A stretch of DNA of 64,000 nucleotides from Scytonema millei VB511283. Its GTDB lineage: Bacteria; Cyanobacteriota; Cyanobacteriia; Cyanobacteriales; Chroococcidiopsidaceae. Shown here piece by piece: positions 8,290-17,021 of the stretch. The notes below the pieces were generated by a model. It saw nothing but the letters and a program-made list of their open reading frames with translations, made no database searches and was not told the DNA's origin. Positions within the stretch are counted from its first letter, which is position 1; every line of letters starts with the position of its first letter. Both the position numbers and the translations under genes were made by a program. Where the stretch lies: the NCBI RefSeq assembly GCF_000817735.3, contig NZ_JTJC03000005.1:310001-374000 (forward strand). Reading direction: 5' to 3'.

Positions 8290-8841
8290 ATGTCACCCCC
8301 TTCGACTCAACCTGTTTTGCTAGTAGACGGCTACAACATCATTGGCGCTTGGCAACACCTGAAAATAGCCCGCGATCGCGACGGATTAGAGGCAGCGCGG
8401 TGGCAGTTGGCAGAAGCTTTAATTAGTTACAGTGCTTTTAAGGGATTAAGTACTCAAATTGTTTTTGACGCTCAGTATCAACAGACGATTGGGACTCAAG
8501 AAGTCAAAACAGAAAATCTATCTGTATACTACACCAATTTCGGCGAAACGGCAGACACATATATAGAAAGAATCTGCGCGGCATACTACAGGCAGTATTT
8601 AAATCGCTCGCTCTGCTCCCGCTTAATTGTTGCTACCTCCGATCGCGCTCAGCAACTAACTGTAATGGGTTACGGTGCGGAATGGCTCTCGGCTTTGCAA
8701 TTAAGACAAGAAGTCGAGGCGGCTACAGTGCGATCGCGCCGCAAACACAAACAAGGCAAACAATCATCAGGGAGATTTCTGGCTTCGGCGATCGACCCGA
8801 AAGCGCGGCAAAAGCTAGCTAAAATGCGCTTTGGCTTGTAA
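8290..8841 (+). CDS. NYN-domain (YacP/Rae1-like) nuclease
   Basis: A 183-residue protein starting with the NYN/PIN-like signature VLLVDGYNIIGAW. Further acidic positions are in VFDAQYQ and TADTYIERI, and there is a RLIVATSDRAQQ strand; together these would make the metal-binding site of a YacP-type single-strand RNase. The C-terminus is very basic (RSRRKHKQGK), suited to RNA contact. The Bacillus relative Rae1 cleaves mRNA on the ribosome; whether this protein does so is not shown. tRNA-Asn follows on the same strand. Confidence 0.85.
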   Translation: MSPPSTQPVLLVDGYNIIGAWQHLKIARDRDGLEAARWQLAEALISYSAFKGLSTQIVFDAQYQQTIGTQEVKTENLSVYYTNFGETADTYIERICAAYYRQYLNRSLCSRLIVATSDRAQQLTVMGYGAEWLSALQLRQEVEAATVRSRRKHKQGKQSSGRFLASAIDPKARQKLAKMRFGL

Positions 8842-8929
8842 TTTGGTGCGGCAGAAAACAAATTCTCAAAAAAAAATTAGACAGAGACTTGCAAAACCTG
8901 TTTATAAGGGTTATTATAAATATTCGCAA

Positions 8930-9001
8930 TCCTCAGTAGCTCAGTGGTAGAGCGGTCGGCTGTTAACCGATTGGTCGTAAGTTCGAATCTTACCTGGGGA
9001 G
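8930..9001 (+). tRNA. tRNA-Asn (GTT)
   Basis: A 72-nt cloverleaf. The acceptor stem is TCCTCAG with CTGGGGA (one T-G pair) and discriminator G. The D arm is GCTCAGTGGTAGAGC, the anticodon loop CTGTTAA with anticodon GTT at 8962-8964, and the T arm GTAAG-TTCGAAT-CTTAC. CCA is not encoded, as is common in cyanobacteria. Confidence 0.97.
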
Positions 9002-9099
9002 TTTAAAACATTAATTGACATCAGATCGAACCCTCAAACAGCTGACGGAAAAGCGATCGGCGGCTAGACTAGACGCAGCTGAGCATAGGAGAGTCTAGT

Positions 9100-9702
9100 A
9101 TGACAGACCGCGACTACACTTTAATTCTTGACAAAAGCGGCAGTATGTCTACTCCCGACCAACAGGGGGGTAAAAGTAGATGGGAAGTTGCCCAAGAATC
9201 TACTTTAGCCGTGGCGAGAAAGTGCGAACAGTTCGATCCTGATGGCATTACTGTATATGTTTTTTCCGGTAAATTTAAGCGTTACGATGATGTGACATCA
9301 GCGAAAGTCTCTCAAATCTTTTTAGAAAACGATCCGGTGGGGACGACGAATCTAGCATCCGTGCTACAAGATGCGACTAATAATTACTTTCAGCGCAAAG
9401 CCAAGGGACAGACAAAGCCAGAGGGAGAAACTATTGTCGTCGTGACTGATGGAGAACCAGACGATCGCCGTGCGGTGTTTGAAGTTATCATCAATGCTAC
9501 CCGTCAGATGGAACGGGATGAAGAATTAGCAATTTCGATGATTCAAGTTGGTTCCGATCCGCAAGCCACCAAATTTCTGAAAGCTTTAGACGATCAATTG
9601 CAGGGAGTTGGTGCTAAATTTGATATCTGCGACACGGTGACGTTGGACGATTTAGAGGATATGAGTTTATCTGAAGTGCTGATGAACGCTATTGGCGATT
9701 GA
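9100..9702 (+). CDS. von Willebrand factor type A domain protein
   Basis: The 200 residues form a single VWA domain. The MIDAS metal site DKSGSMS is at residues 10-16, with Thr at about 86 (DPVGTTNLAS) and Asp in VVVTDGEPDD at about 114. No signal peptide or membrane anchor is seen, so it is a cytosolic VWA protein, the type found in chaperone-like or stress (TerD/TerY-like) systems. Its partner is not obvious. An Slr1339-like gene follows in the same orientation 65 bp downstream, probably in one operon. AGGAGAG lies about 10 nt before the ATG. Confidence 0.88.
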   Translation: MTDRDYTLILDKSGSMSTPDQQGGKSRWEVAQESTLAVARKCEQFDPDGITVYVFSGKFKRYDDVTSAKVSQIFLENDPVGTTNLASVLQDATNNYFQRKAKGQTKPEGETIVVVTDGEPDDRRAVFEVIINATRQMERDEELAISMIQVGSDPQATKFLKALDDQLQGVGAKFDICDTVTLDDLEDMSLSEVLMNAIGD

Positions 9703-9767
9703 GCTAAAATGGCGATCGCGGCTTGCTGAAACAAGGCAGAAGGCTGAGGGCAGAAGAGGAAATATAT

Positions 9768-10154
9768 ATGGATGAGATCGATCGCCTGCTATCCCAACTC
9801 AAAGCAGAAAATGAAAAGCAGCCTGCAAAACCCAGTCCTCAGCCGCCAGTAGAAAGTTTTTCTACAGCTAAATCGAGTGGGGCGATCGATCGTATCTTAG
9901 AGCAAGTAAAATCCGATCGCGATCGCCAAGATCGCGAACAAGAAGAAATTAGACAAGCACAATTAAAAGCCGAACAACTAAAACAACAGCAACTTCAGCA
10001 AGAAAAACGAGAAGAGTTGAAAAAAACGGCTCAAGTGTGGTTAGAAAAGTTAGATCCGTTTTCTCCTGAAGGATTATGGTTTGAACGGTTTGCCGAGAAA
10101 TACGAATCGAAACTAGCAGCAGCAATTGATTATTTACTAGAAAATTCTGGGTAA
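9768..10154 (+). CDS. Slr1339-like salt-stress family protein
   Basis: A 128-residue acidic/basic coiled-coil protein. An N-terminal MDEIDRLLSQLK helix is followed by a Pro-rich linker, then a long Glu/Gln/Lys-rich helix (about 50-90), and a conserved C-terminal block LDPFSPEGLWFERFAEKYES. This tail matches the cyanobacterial family annotated as salt-stress protein, Slr1339 family. Biochemical function is unknown. I chose the ATG at 9768, preceded by AGAGGAAA, over a longer frame whose extra N-terminus lies in noncoding-looking DNA. It pairs with the upstream VWA gene. Confidence 0.78.
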   Translation: MDEIDRLLSQLKAENEKQPAKPSPQPPVESFSTAKSSGAIDRILEQVKSDRDRQDREQEEIRQAQLKAEQLKQQQLQQEKREELKKTAQVWLEKLDPFSPEGLWFERFAEKYESKLAAAIDYLLENSG

Positions 10155-10199
10155 ATTGTTATTCGGAAAAGCTTTATTTGAAATCTCGCGCAAAAGCGA

Positions 10200-10283
10200 G
10201 TTCATTATACCTCTTTGCGCCTTTGCGTCTAACGCTACGCTAACGGCTTCGCCTTCGCTATCGCTAACGCCTACGGCTGATGC
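10200..10283. repeat. GCTAACGC-type palindromic repeat
   Basis: A patch of TAACGCTACGCTAACGGCTTCGCC and related words, ending in GCCTACGGCTGATGCGTGA. Similar patches occur at 25000-25085, 59020-59085 and 62925-63016. They are intergenic, rich in short inverted repeats, and look like REP-type elements. Confidence 0.55.
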
Positions 10284-10442
10284 GTGACAAAATCTTTTGA
10301 GATCGCCCTTCCGCAAGCATGGGATAATAGAAAACCGTTAGAAGCAGAAAACTATGCTTTATTGCTGGATATATTGTTGAATTCTCTGCCTCAACCATGC
10401 CACCCCGCAAGCAAACAACAGAGCGATCGGTTTATCAGCTGA
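10284..10442 (+). CDS. Possible short ORF or gene remnant before the pRiA4b-type gene
   Basis: A 52-codon frame from GTG 10284 reads like protein for about 37 residues (SFEIALPQAWDNRKPLEAEN, then YALLLDILLNSLPQP). It then runs into the first bases of the next gene in another frame. The composition resembles a truncated conserved domain more than random sequence, but I cannot name it. It may be a remnant or an overlapping small gene. Confidence 0.22.
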   Translation: MTKSFEIALPQAWDNRKPLEAENYALLLDILLNSLPQPCHPASKQQSDRFIS

Positions 10443-10966
10443 AAATAACGCTTCAAGATTTGCGTCCGCCGATTTGGAGACGAGTGCAAGTCTACAGCGA
10501 CATCACGCTGGCTAAATTGCATCGAATTATTCAAGAGGCAATGGGCTGGACAAATTCCCATCTTCATGCTTTTACAATTCAAGGCGTAGAATATGGGCAA
10601 CCAATGCCAGACTACGAGCTCGATATGCGGAACGAACAGACGGCAAAATTAAGCCAAGTCGTGCCAGGGGAAAAGTTCAAATTCCACTATACCTATGACA
10701 TGGGCGATTCTTGGGAACATGAGATTTTAGTCGAAAAGGTACTATCACCCGAACCGCAGACGCACTATCCACTGTGTTTAACCGGTAAACGTGCCTGTCC
10801 GCCAGAAGACTGTGGCGGGGTTTGGGGTTATGCAGAATTTTTAGAAGCAATTCAAGACCCAAATCATCCAGAACATGAATCGATGTTGGAATGGATTGGT
10901 GGTACATTCGATCCCGAAGCTTTCTATCTAGACGAAGTAAATCAACAACTGAAGCAGATTCGGTGA
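10397..10966 (+). CDS. Plasmid pRiA4b ORF-3-like protein
   Basis: A 189-residue protein with the characteristic order of this family. YQLKITLQDLRPPIWRRVQV is near the N-terminus, then LHRIIQEAMGWTNSHLHAF, a YTYDMGDSWEHEI strand, and GKRACPPEDCGGVWGY, which carries the two conserved cysteines. The family (PF07929) is widespread, often single-domain and mobile, and has no proven function. No partner gene is evident. The previous 240 bp hold repeats and a possible gene remnant, consistent with a locally reshuffled site. Confidence 0.9.
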   Translation: MPPRKQTTERSVYQLKITLQDLRPPIWRRVQVYSDITLAKLHRIIQEAMGWTNSHLHAFTIQGVEYGQPMPDYELDMRNEQTAKLSQVVPGEKFKFHYTYDMGDSWEHEILVEKVLSPEPQTHYPLCLTGKRACPPEDCGGVWGYAEFLEAIQDPNHPEHESMLEWIGGTFDPEAFYLDEVNQQLKQIR

Positions 10967-11077
10967 AACGGCTAAGTCAACAATTTTGACTTTTGTACGG
11001 GCGGGTTTAGATAGTAATTTACTAATAATTCATGAGAAAACTGAGAAATAAACCAACCCCTACTGAACTTTTGACTT

Positions 11078-13747
11078 TTATTCTTCTTCGAGTACTTCGT
11101 TAACTGGGAAACGATCCATCAGTTGAATTGCCCGATAAGCATTGCGACGTAAAGATTCTGACAAAAATGGAACGTGAGGGATTTGAGAGAGTAAATCTAA
11201 CGTTCGGCGCAGCAATCTGACGACATCACCTTCATCTAAACTCGTATTAGCACATAATTCCCTCCATTCTACGCCTAGCGACCACTGCTCGATTAAAGCG
11301 ACTAAATCGTATTCCAACCAAATTGGAATTGTGACGTTATAGCGCCGCTGTAATTGAAATAACTGTCGCCGAATCGGACGGATACTCGCCAAGGCAATAT
11401 CGACTTCTTCTGATAAGAGATAGCGTACCCAACTATCGGGGCGGGGTGTTTCCGTGACTAGCGCGGCGATCGCCGCAGCGAGGTGATGGGGGGCAAGATT
11501 GTCTAGTTCGCCACTGGCAAGGGCTAAACCCAACCACAGTTCGTTATCTCCTCTGACAGCAGCAGCAATTTTGCCTAAGTTGGTTGGCGTAAGATCGTCC
11601 AAAGCCCCAAATCGCTGCAAAATTTCCATTAAGTGCAGAAATTCTTCCCAGTGATGGTGGGCGTAACGTTCTAACTCTGCATGTCTTTCCTCAATTTCTG
11701 TTTGCAGTTGAGCAATTCTAGTCTTGCGTTTGAGAATACTAGCGGGATTGCCTAGATGATGCAAAGGATGAGCTGTTAGTTGCTCTTGTACGGCAATAAC
11801 TCGGTGTTGTTGTTCTAAAACCTCTGGCGCAGCGTGCCACGGGGGTAGATCGGGAATCTGCGCCGCAATTACTGCTGTTTCTTCATTGCCTTTACGCGCT
11901 TGCCCTGGTTTAAGTGGCATTTCTACGGGCGGCATCAGATGTTCGGGAATATCTAATCGAGCAAACTCGGCAAATAAATCTGCTATATCGCTACTAGCTG
12001 CTACGTACCAGCGATTATCTCGACCCAAACAAATAAAATAAGGTGCTTGTCCCGAACCAGGAATTTTCGCTACCAACACCGCTGGAATCGGCGTTGATGT
12101 TTGGACGTGCTTGCCGCGCAAACTCAATAACGTACCCGACATGGCAAAATTAATCGTCAGGCTCAATTGCTCTAGTCGTGCCTCTAATGCCTGTTCTTCC
12201 AGCACCTTCAAGAGTTGGCGTTCGACTTTGAGCCGTTGTCGCAATTTTTCATAATGATTTAACCGATCCTCATCGACCGACTGCATTTGAGTTTGCAAGT
12301 CGGCAAGTCGATCTTCCATCTCGGCGATCGCATCGTATTGGGGTTTCAAATACAATGTAGCGAGATATTGCCCAAAACTACGCTCGATCAGCTCTTTCGC
12401 TTCTGCTAAATTATGAATTTGCAGCAGATTTAACACCATGCCGTAGCTGGGAGCAAACTGACTCACTAGCGGGTCTGGTTTAGCAGTGGCTAGATATACA
12501 GCTTCTTTCGCGCCTTCAAATGGCGTTTGCAAAGTGACGACGTGACCGAGCTTATCCATACCTCGCCGTCCGGCGCGTCCTGCCATTTGCAAGAATTCGG
12601 AAGGATTGAGCAAGCGGTGTCCGCGATCTGTACGTTTGGATAAGGTAGAAATTACCGTCGTCCGCGCTGGCATATTAATTCCTGCCGCTAGGGTTTCAGT
12701 CGCGAAGACAACTTTAATTAAACCCTGCTGAAACAATTCTTCTACTAACCCCTTCCAGGCTGGTAATATACCCGCGTGGTGAGCGGCAATCCCGCGATAG
12801 AGTGGTTCTACTTGTCCGACACGTCCTGCATCTGGGTTGCGGCGCAAAAATTCATCAATTTGGATTTTGAGTTGAGCCGCTTCTTCTGGATTAACTAGCG
12901 TTACGCCTGCCAGTTCCTCGACGGCTTTATCGCAACCGCGACGGCTGAAAATAAAGTAAATGGCTGGTAGCATATCTCTAGAGTAGAGATGCCCCACGGT
13001 GTCAATTAACTTAGGAGTTTCCGGTCTGGGTCCCTGCTTTCTGTCGCTACTACCCTTTTTCGGTCGCAGTCGCGGATTGAGTTTTCCAGTCTTGGGATCG
13101 AGTAAAGGAAATATTCCTTTAGGATTGCCAAAATAAAATTCGAGCGGGACGGGACGAAATTCAGAATAGATTAGTTCTGTGGGTCCATGAACGCGACAGA
13201 TCCAATCTGTCAGTTGGTCGCTATTGGCGATCGTGGCTGAAAGTGCTACCAGTTGAATATCTGGCGGACAATAAATAATAGATTCTTCCCATACTGTCCC
13301 CCGCTGGCGATCGTTCATGTAATGGCATTCATCCAAAACCACCGCTTCTACACCTTCAAGGGATGTTCCCACTTCACCAATGGGAGTACCGTAGAGCATA
13401 TTACGAAAAATTTCCGTAGTCATCACCAAGATTGGTGCATCACGGTTGATCGAAACATCGCCTGTTAACAATCCGACCAAATCTGCCCCAAAGCGATCGC
13501 GAAAGTCGCGTAATTTTTGATTCGATAGCGCTTTCAGCGGCGTAGTGTAAAAAACTCTCTTGCCTCTAGAGAGGGCGCGATAGATCGCGTATTCCCCAAT
13601 TAAAGTTTTGCCAGAACCCGTAGGCGCACAAACAACTACGGAGCGATTGGCATTCAGTGCCGCGATCGCCTGTCGTTGGAACTCATCCAGCTCAAACGGA
13701 AAGATACTCTCTAGATTTAGGTCAGCTTGCAGTTGGGGAATTTTCAC
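11078..13747 (-). CDS. Ski2/Mtr4-type DExH RNA helicase
   Basis: An 889-residue superfamily 2 helicase. Motif I is CAPTGSGKT (about 40-48), motif II DECHYMNDRQRG, motif III LSATIAN, motif VI QMAGRAGRRGMD. A DSHCT-like helical C-terminal domain holds VRLLRRTLDLLSQIPHVP. A coiled insert of about 460-530 sits between the helicase core and the C-terminal half. This is the bacterial/chloroplast branch related to ISE2 and yeast Ski2, expected to unwind structured RNA for maturation or decay. It is monocistronic. An RNA substrate is inferred from the family, not shown by the sequence. Confidence 0.93.
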   Translation of the reverse strand: MKIPQLQADLNLESIFPFELDEFQRQAIAALNANRSVVVCAPTGSGKTLIGEYAIYRALSRGKRVFYTTPLKALSNQKLRDFRDRFGADLVGLLTGDVSINRDAPILVMTTEIFRNMLYGTPIGEVGTSLEGVEAVVLDECHYMNDRQRGTVWEESIIYCPPDIQLVALSATIANSDQLTDWICRVHGPTELIYSEFRPVPLEFYFGNPKGIFPLLDPKTGKLNPRLRPKKGSSDRKQGPRPETPKLIDTVGHLYSRDMLPAIYFIFSRRGCDKAVEELAGVTLVNPEEAAQLKIQIDEFLRRNPDAGRVGQVEPLYRGIAAHHAGILPAWKGLVEELFQQGLIKVVFATETLAAGINMPARTTVISTLSKRTDRGHRLLNPSEFLQMAGRAGRRGMDKLGHVVTLQTPFEGAKEAVYLATAKPDPLVSQFAPSYGMVLNLLQIHNLAEAKELIERSFGQYLATLYLKPQYDAIAEMEDRLADLQTQMQSVDEDRLNHYEKLRQRLKVERQLLKVLEEQALEARLEQLSLTINFAMSGTLLSLRGKHVQTSTPIPAVLVAKIPGSGQAPYFICLGRDNRWYVAASSDIADLFAEFARLDIPEHLMPPVEMPLKPGQARKGNEETAVIAAQIPDLPPWHAAPEVLEQQHRVIAVQEQLTAHPLHHLGNPASILKRKTRIAQLQTEIEERHAELERYAHHHWEEFLHLMEILQRFGALDDLTPTNLGKIAAAVRGDNELWLGLALASGELDNLAPHHLAAAIAALVTETPRPDSWVRYLLSEEVDIALASIRPIRRQLFQLQRRYNVTIPIWLEYDLVALIEQWSLGVEWRELCANTSLDEGDVVRLLRRTLDLLSQIPHVPFLSESLRRNAYRAIQLMDRFPVNEVLEEE

Positions 13748-13798
13748 TCAATAATTTATTCAACACCCTTTATTAATAGGGTAACCAATCTTGGAAAT

Positions 13799-13975
13799 TT
13801 AGGGAGCAGGGACGAGCTGGGAGCAGGCAGCTGAGGAAGCTGAGGGAGCAGAGGGGCAGAGGAGCAGAGGAGAAATACAAAATTCTCCACCCCCACACCC
13901 TTTCTTCACGCACCCCACACCCTACACCCTACACCCCACACCCTACACCCTACACCCCACACCCTTTCTTCACCA
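13799..13975. repeat. Compound repeat array between helicase and proC
   Basis: Purine-rich GGGAGCAG-like units at 13801-13870 are followed by CACCCTACACCC units at 13905-13970, which reach the proC stop codon. The second type matches the array at 5905-5935. Confidence 0.75.
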
Positions 13976-13976
13976 C

Positions 13977-14822
13977 TCACTGATTCCCCAGTTCTCGCGA
14001 TCGCTTTGTTGCAGCAACTACGGCTTCAATTAGGGCAGAACGAAAGCCTGCTTTTTCTAAGGCTGAGACTCCCGCGATTGTCGTTCCGCCGGGGCTAGTG
14101 ACGCGATCTTTTAATTCGGCTGGATGAATGCTTGTTTCTTGCAATAGCTGCAACGTGCCTTTGACGGTTTGCTGGGCGAGTTGGTTAGCAATATTTCGGG
14201 GTAAGCCTGCGGCTACGCCACCATCGGCTAATGCTTCTACTAAGATTGCGACATAAGCTGGACCCGAACCAGAAAGCCCCGTAACGGCATCCATGAGGGA
14301 TTCTGAGACTTCTACAACTTCTCCTACTGCTGAAAAGAGTTGCAGGGCAATTTGTTTGTGAGAGTCGCTGGTACGAGCGCCTAAAGCGATCGCCGTCATA
14401 CCTACACCAACTGTAGCAGGGGTATTGGGCATTGCCCGAATCACTGGTAAATGAGAAAAAGCCGCCTCTAGCTGCTGTAAGGTTACGCCTGCCATGATGG
14501 AAATTATCAACGGCAATTGTGTTGTAGTAGGGGCGGACATTTGTGCGCCCCTACTGGATACATCTGCTAAGTCTTGGCTAATTGCTGCAAATATCTGCGG
14601 TTTTACTGCCAATACAACTGTATCTGCCGATAAGACTTTGGCATTTTCTGTTGTTACTTGAATGCCATATTGTTGCTGCAAAAAATTGCGACGTGACGGC
14701 TGCGGTTCGCTGGCTATGACTTCTAGAGGTTGATAAATTTGCCCACTAATAAGGCGGGATAAAATGGCTTCTCCCATTACCCCGCCACCAATAATACCTA
14801 ACTTAATTGACGATTTTTCCAT
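13977..14822 (-). CDS. proC: Pyrroline-5-carboxylate reductase
   Basis: The enzyme reduces 1-pyrroline-5-carboxylate to proline with NAD(P)H. Visible are the Rossmann motif LGIIGGGVMGEAIL, the VIRAMPNTPATVGVG block and the C-terminal dimer signature LKDRVTSPGGTTIAGVSALE. I chose the ATG at 14822 (MEKSSIKLGIIGG), which fits the family; an ATG at 14858 would add 12 residues that seem to come from repeat DNA. Between QDLADV and LPLIISIMAG the gene carries about 14 extra codons derived from a GTAGGGGCG palindrome. sepF, pipY and pipX precede it on the same strand. Confidence 0.95.
   Translation of the reverse strand: MEKSSIKLGIIGGGVMGEAILSRLISGQIYQPLEVIASEPQPSRRNFLQQQYGIQVTTENAKVLSADTVVLAVKPQIFAAISQDLADVSSRGAQMSAPTTTQLPLIISIMAGVTLQQLEAAFSHLPVIRAMPNTPATVGVGMTAIALGARTSDSHKQIALQLFSAVGEVVEVSESLMDAVTGLSGSGPAYVAILVEALADGGVAAGLPRNIANQLAQQTVKGTLQLLQETSIHPAELKDRVTSPGGTTIAGVSALEKAGFRSALIEAVVAATKRSRELGNQ
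14527..14554. repeat. GTAGGGGCG palindrome inside proC
   Basis: GTAGGGGCGGACA and TGTGCGCCCCTAC form an imperfect hairpin of the same family as the intergenic palindrome at 45121-45148. It is read in frame within proC (around SSRGAQMSAP). Confidence 0.8.
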
Positions 14823-14955
14823 AGCGATCGGCTCATAGCTATCAGTCTGTTTTGTCATTTGTCATTTGTCGTTTGTCATTTGTATTTCTTGATGTTTGTA
14901 ACCAATGACTCATGACTGATGACGATTGACCGTCTAGGAGCTGAAGAACCGTATT

Positions 14956-15519
14956 TTAGCCAGATTGAGCTATTCTAGTCGATTCAGCCGTCCATGCGGG
15001 TGCGGGTGCGCTCATGCGCTGGGGACGTGTTGGTACGGCTTGTGGGAGGTCGTGACCCAATGTTCCTGGGGTTGTAACCTGAACGCATAGCGGTGTAAAT
15101 AGGAAGATGCTTTCACCCACTCGCTCTTGATGTCCGTCCATAGCGTAGGTTCCGCCAGCCACAAAATCTACAGCGCGTTGTGCTTGGTCTGGTTCCATCA
15201 TTGTTAAATTTAACACTACCATCTTGCGATCGCGCAGAGCTTGAATGGCTTGTGGCATTTCCTCAAAGGAACGCGGCTCCATCAGAACTACTTCGTAATT
15301 ACCGTTCAATGCTCCATGCATATCAATTACATTCCCTTTACCACCTGCGTTAACTTGATTCCAACGACGCTGCTGGCGCGTTTCTTTTTCTGGCACAGGG
15401 GTAGGTTCGGGTGAGTATGCCTCATCCCCTGATTCTTCAATATCATCGAATTCGTCTTCGTATTCGTACTCTTCGTTAGTACCAACGAGCCAATGCTTTA
15501 ACTTAGAAAACGTACTCAC
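14956..15519 (-). CDS. sepF: Cell division protein SepF
   Basis: A 187-residue SepF. It has an N-terminal membrane-targeting helix ([12 protein letters not shown]), an acidic linker (about 15-60), and the C-terminal SepF fold with [32 protein letters not shown] and the glycine segment [10 protein letters not shown]. It anchors and bundles FtsZ at the division site. I prefer the GTG at 15519, preceded by AGGGAGAG, over an ATG at 15576, because the helix then lies at the N-terminus as the family requires. The C-terminal 40 residues are Pro-rich. It lies between pipY and proC, a common cyanobacterial order. Confidence 0.93.
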   Translation of the reverse strand: MSTFSKLKHWLVGTNEEYEYEDEFDDIEESGDEAYSPEPTPVPEKETRQQRRWNQVNAGGKGNVIDMHGALNGNYEVVLMEPRSFEEMPQAIQALRDRKMVVLNLTMMEPDQAQRAVDFVAGGTYAMDGHQERVGESIFLFTPLCVQVTTPGTLGHDLPQAVPTRPQRMSAPAPAWTAESTRIAQSG

Positions 15520-15894
15520 TTCACTCTCCCTTGCGTTACACGCTACAAATCTACTGGGAAAAACCGTTTCGAGCAACTACCAAATAAGCAATGATTTAGG
15601 AAGTTGGCGTTCATGTTATCCGCCTTTTTGAGGTTTCACTGCGAATCTTAGCAATTCTTGAAATTTGATAAATCGCCTATTTTGTAGTCAAATTTACAAG
15701 TTTCGGCTATTTCTCAGCTAGAATTTTGACTTCACAGTATACAGTTGTCAAGTCTATTTTTCGGAAATTTTTAATATTCACTTTGGTTTTTCTTCCAAAA
15801 GTTATTTGACATGCGAAATAATAAATTAGAAACTGAGGACTAAGAATTATCTGAGAAGTCAACCGCTCTCTGCTCCCTGCTCCCTGATAACCGG

Positions 15895-16569
15895 TCACTG
15901 ATAACTGCGATCGCCAAAAATTATCCGTCCTAAACGTACCATTGTTGCTCCAGCTTGGACGGCTAATTGGTAATCGTCAGACATTCCCATTGATAGCTGG
16001 TGCATCTGAAGATTAGACCAGTGTTGCTGCCGAATTTTATCGGCTAAATCGCGAGTTTGCTCGAAAACATTGAGGATTTCGACATCATTCAAATCTAAGG
16101 GTGGAATTGTCATCAAGCCTTCGATTTGCAGGTTGTGACAGCGATTTAATTCTGGTAAGCTGGCTAACAAATCGGGAATAGTCCAACCAGACTTATTTGG
16201 ATCGCTGAGAATTTTGACCTGCAAACACACTTGAGGACGGCAAGATAGCTCTTGTGCCAGTCGGTCTAGACGTTGAGCTAACTTTAAGCTATCGAGAGAA
16301 TGAATCCATTGAAAAAGTTCTACAGCTTTTTTGGCTTTATTGCTTTGCAAGCTACCAATTAAGTGCCAAGTGATGTCTGGTAAATCTTGTAACTGCTGCT
16401 GTTTGCTAGCGGCTTCTTGAATGCGACTTTCGCCAAAATCCCGAATTCCGGCTTGATATGCTACTCGCATCGCTTCTACGGATACCTGCTTGGTGACGGC
16501 GATTAACCGGACGGTAGCTGGAAGTTGTTGACGGATAAGCGCAATACGTTCGGCAATCTGAATAGTCAT
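15895..16569 (-). CDS. pipY: PLP homeostasis protein PipY (YggS/COG0325 family)
   Basis: A 224-residue single-domain PLP-binding barrel. The cofactor lysine is in LIAVTKQVS (about residue 27), with FGESRIQEA, WHLIGSLQSNKAKKA and the phosphate-binding end MGMSDDYQLAVQAGATMVRLG. The family has no catalytic activity of its own and keeps free PLP and amino/keto acids in balance. In cyanobacteria it is co-transcribed with pipX, and here its start overlaps the pipX stop by 4 nt (ATGA-type coupling), which supports the PipY name. Confidence 0.95.
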   Translation of the reverse strand: MTIQIAERIALIRQQLPATVRLIAVTKQVSVEAMRVAYQAGIRDFGESRIQEAASKQQQLQDLPDITWHLIGSLQSNKAKKAVELFQWIHSLDSLKLAQRLDRLAQELSCRPQVCLQVKILSDPNKSGWTIPDLLASLPELNRCHNLQIEGLMTIPPLDLNDVEILNVFEQTRDLADKIRQQHWSNLQMHQLSMGMSDDYQLAVQAGATMVRLGRIIFGDRSYQ

Positions 16570-16838
16570 TGGAAGGTGGCTTGCAAAGTCTTCTGTAATC
16601 GATCGTACTCTTGATATTGACCGTTACGACGTAAGAACCGCAGTCGAGTCTCCAATAGTAAACGAGCTTCAGAGCGGCTCACTGGCTCGAATTTCATCCC
16701 TGAAGCTTCAAGTGTCACCAAAAAAAATAAGCGCTGGGCGTAGAGCGTGGTGAAAAGTTCTTGATGTTCCTCCAAAAGGCAGATGCGGAATAACAACCCA
16801 AATGTAGGATGATTCAAATAATTTTCTGTATTCATCAA
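16566..16838 (-). CDS. pipX: NtcA co-activator PipX
   Basis: A 90-residue PipX. It has the TLP-type N-terminal domain (NYLNHPTFGLLFRIC, TTLYAQRLFFLVT) and a C-terminal helical pair (SRSEARLLLETRLRFLRRNG). PipX binds PII when nitrogen is plentiful and NtcA-2-oxoglutarate when nitrogen is scarce, raising NtcA-dependent transcription. This is relevant because a strong NtcA box lies upstream of the guanidine locus in the same window. It is coupled to pipY by a 4-nt overlap. Confidence 0.95.
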   Translation of the reverse strand: MMNTENYLNHPTFGLLFRICLLEEHQELFTTLYAQRLFFLVTLEASGMKFEPVSRSEARLLLETRLRFLRRNGQYQEYDRLQKTLQATFQ

Positions 16839-17021
16839 CGGCGATCGCAGCTTAAAACATGTATTTTATGGCAGTGAAGGATATCAATTGTCTAAATTTG
16901 TAATTTGTATTTCATTATTCACAATTTGTTTTAAGTTTATTGGGATAATTTCTAAATTCTTCTGTCTTTATGTAGAACTATAAAGTTGCTGGCAACGATC
17001 GCCTTGAGAATGCGACCGCTC

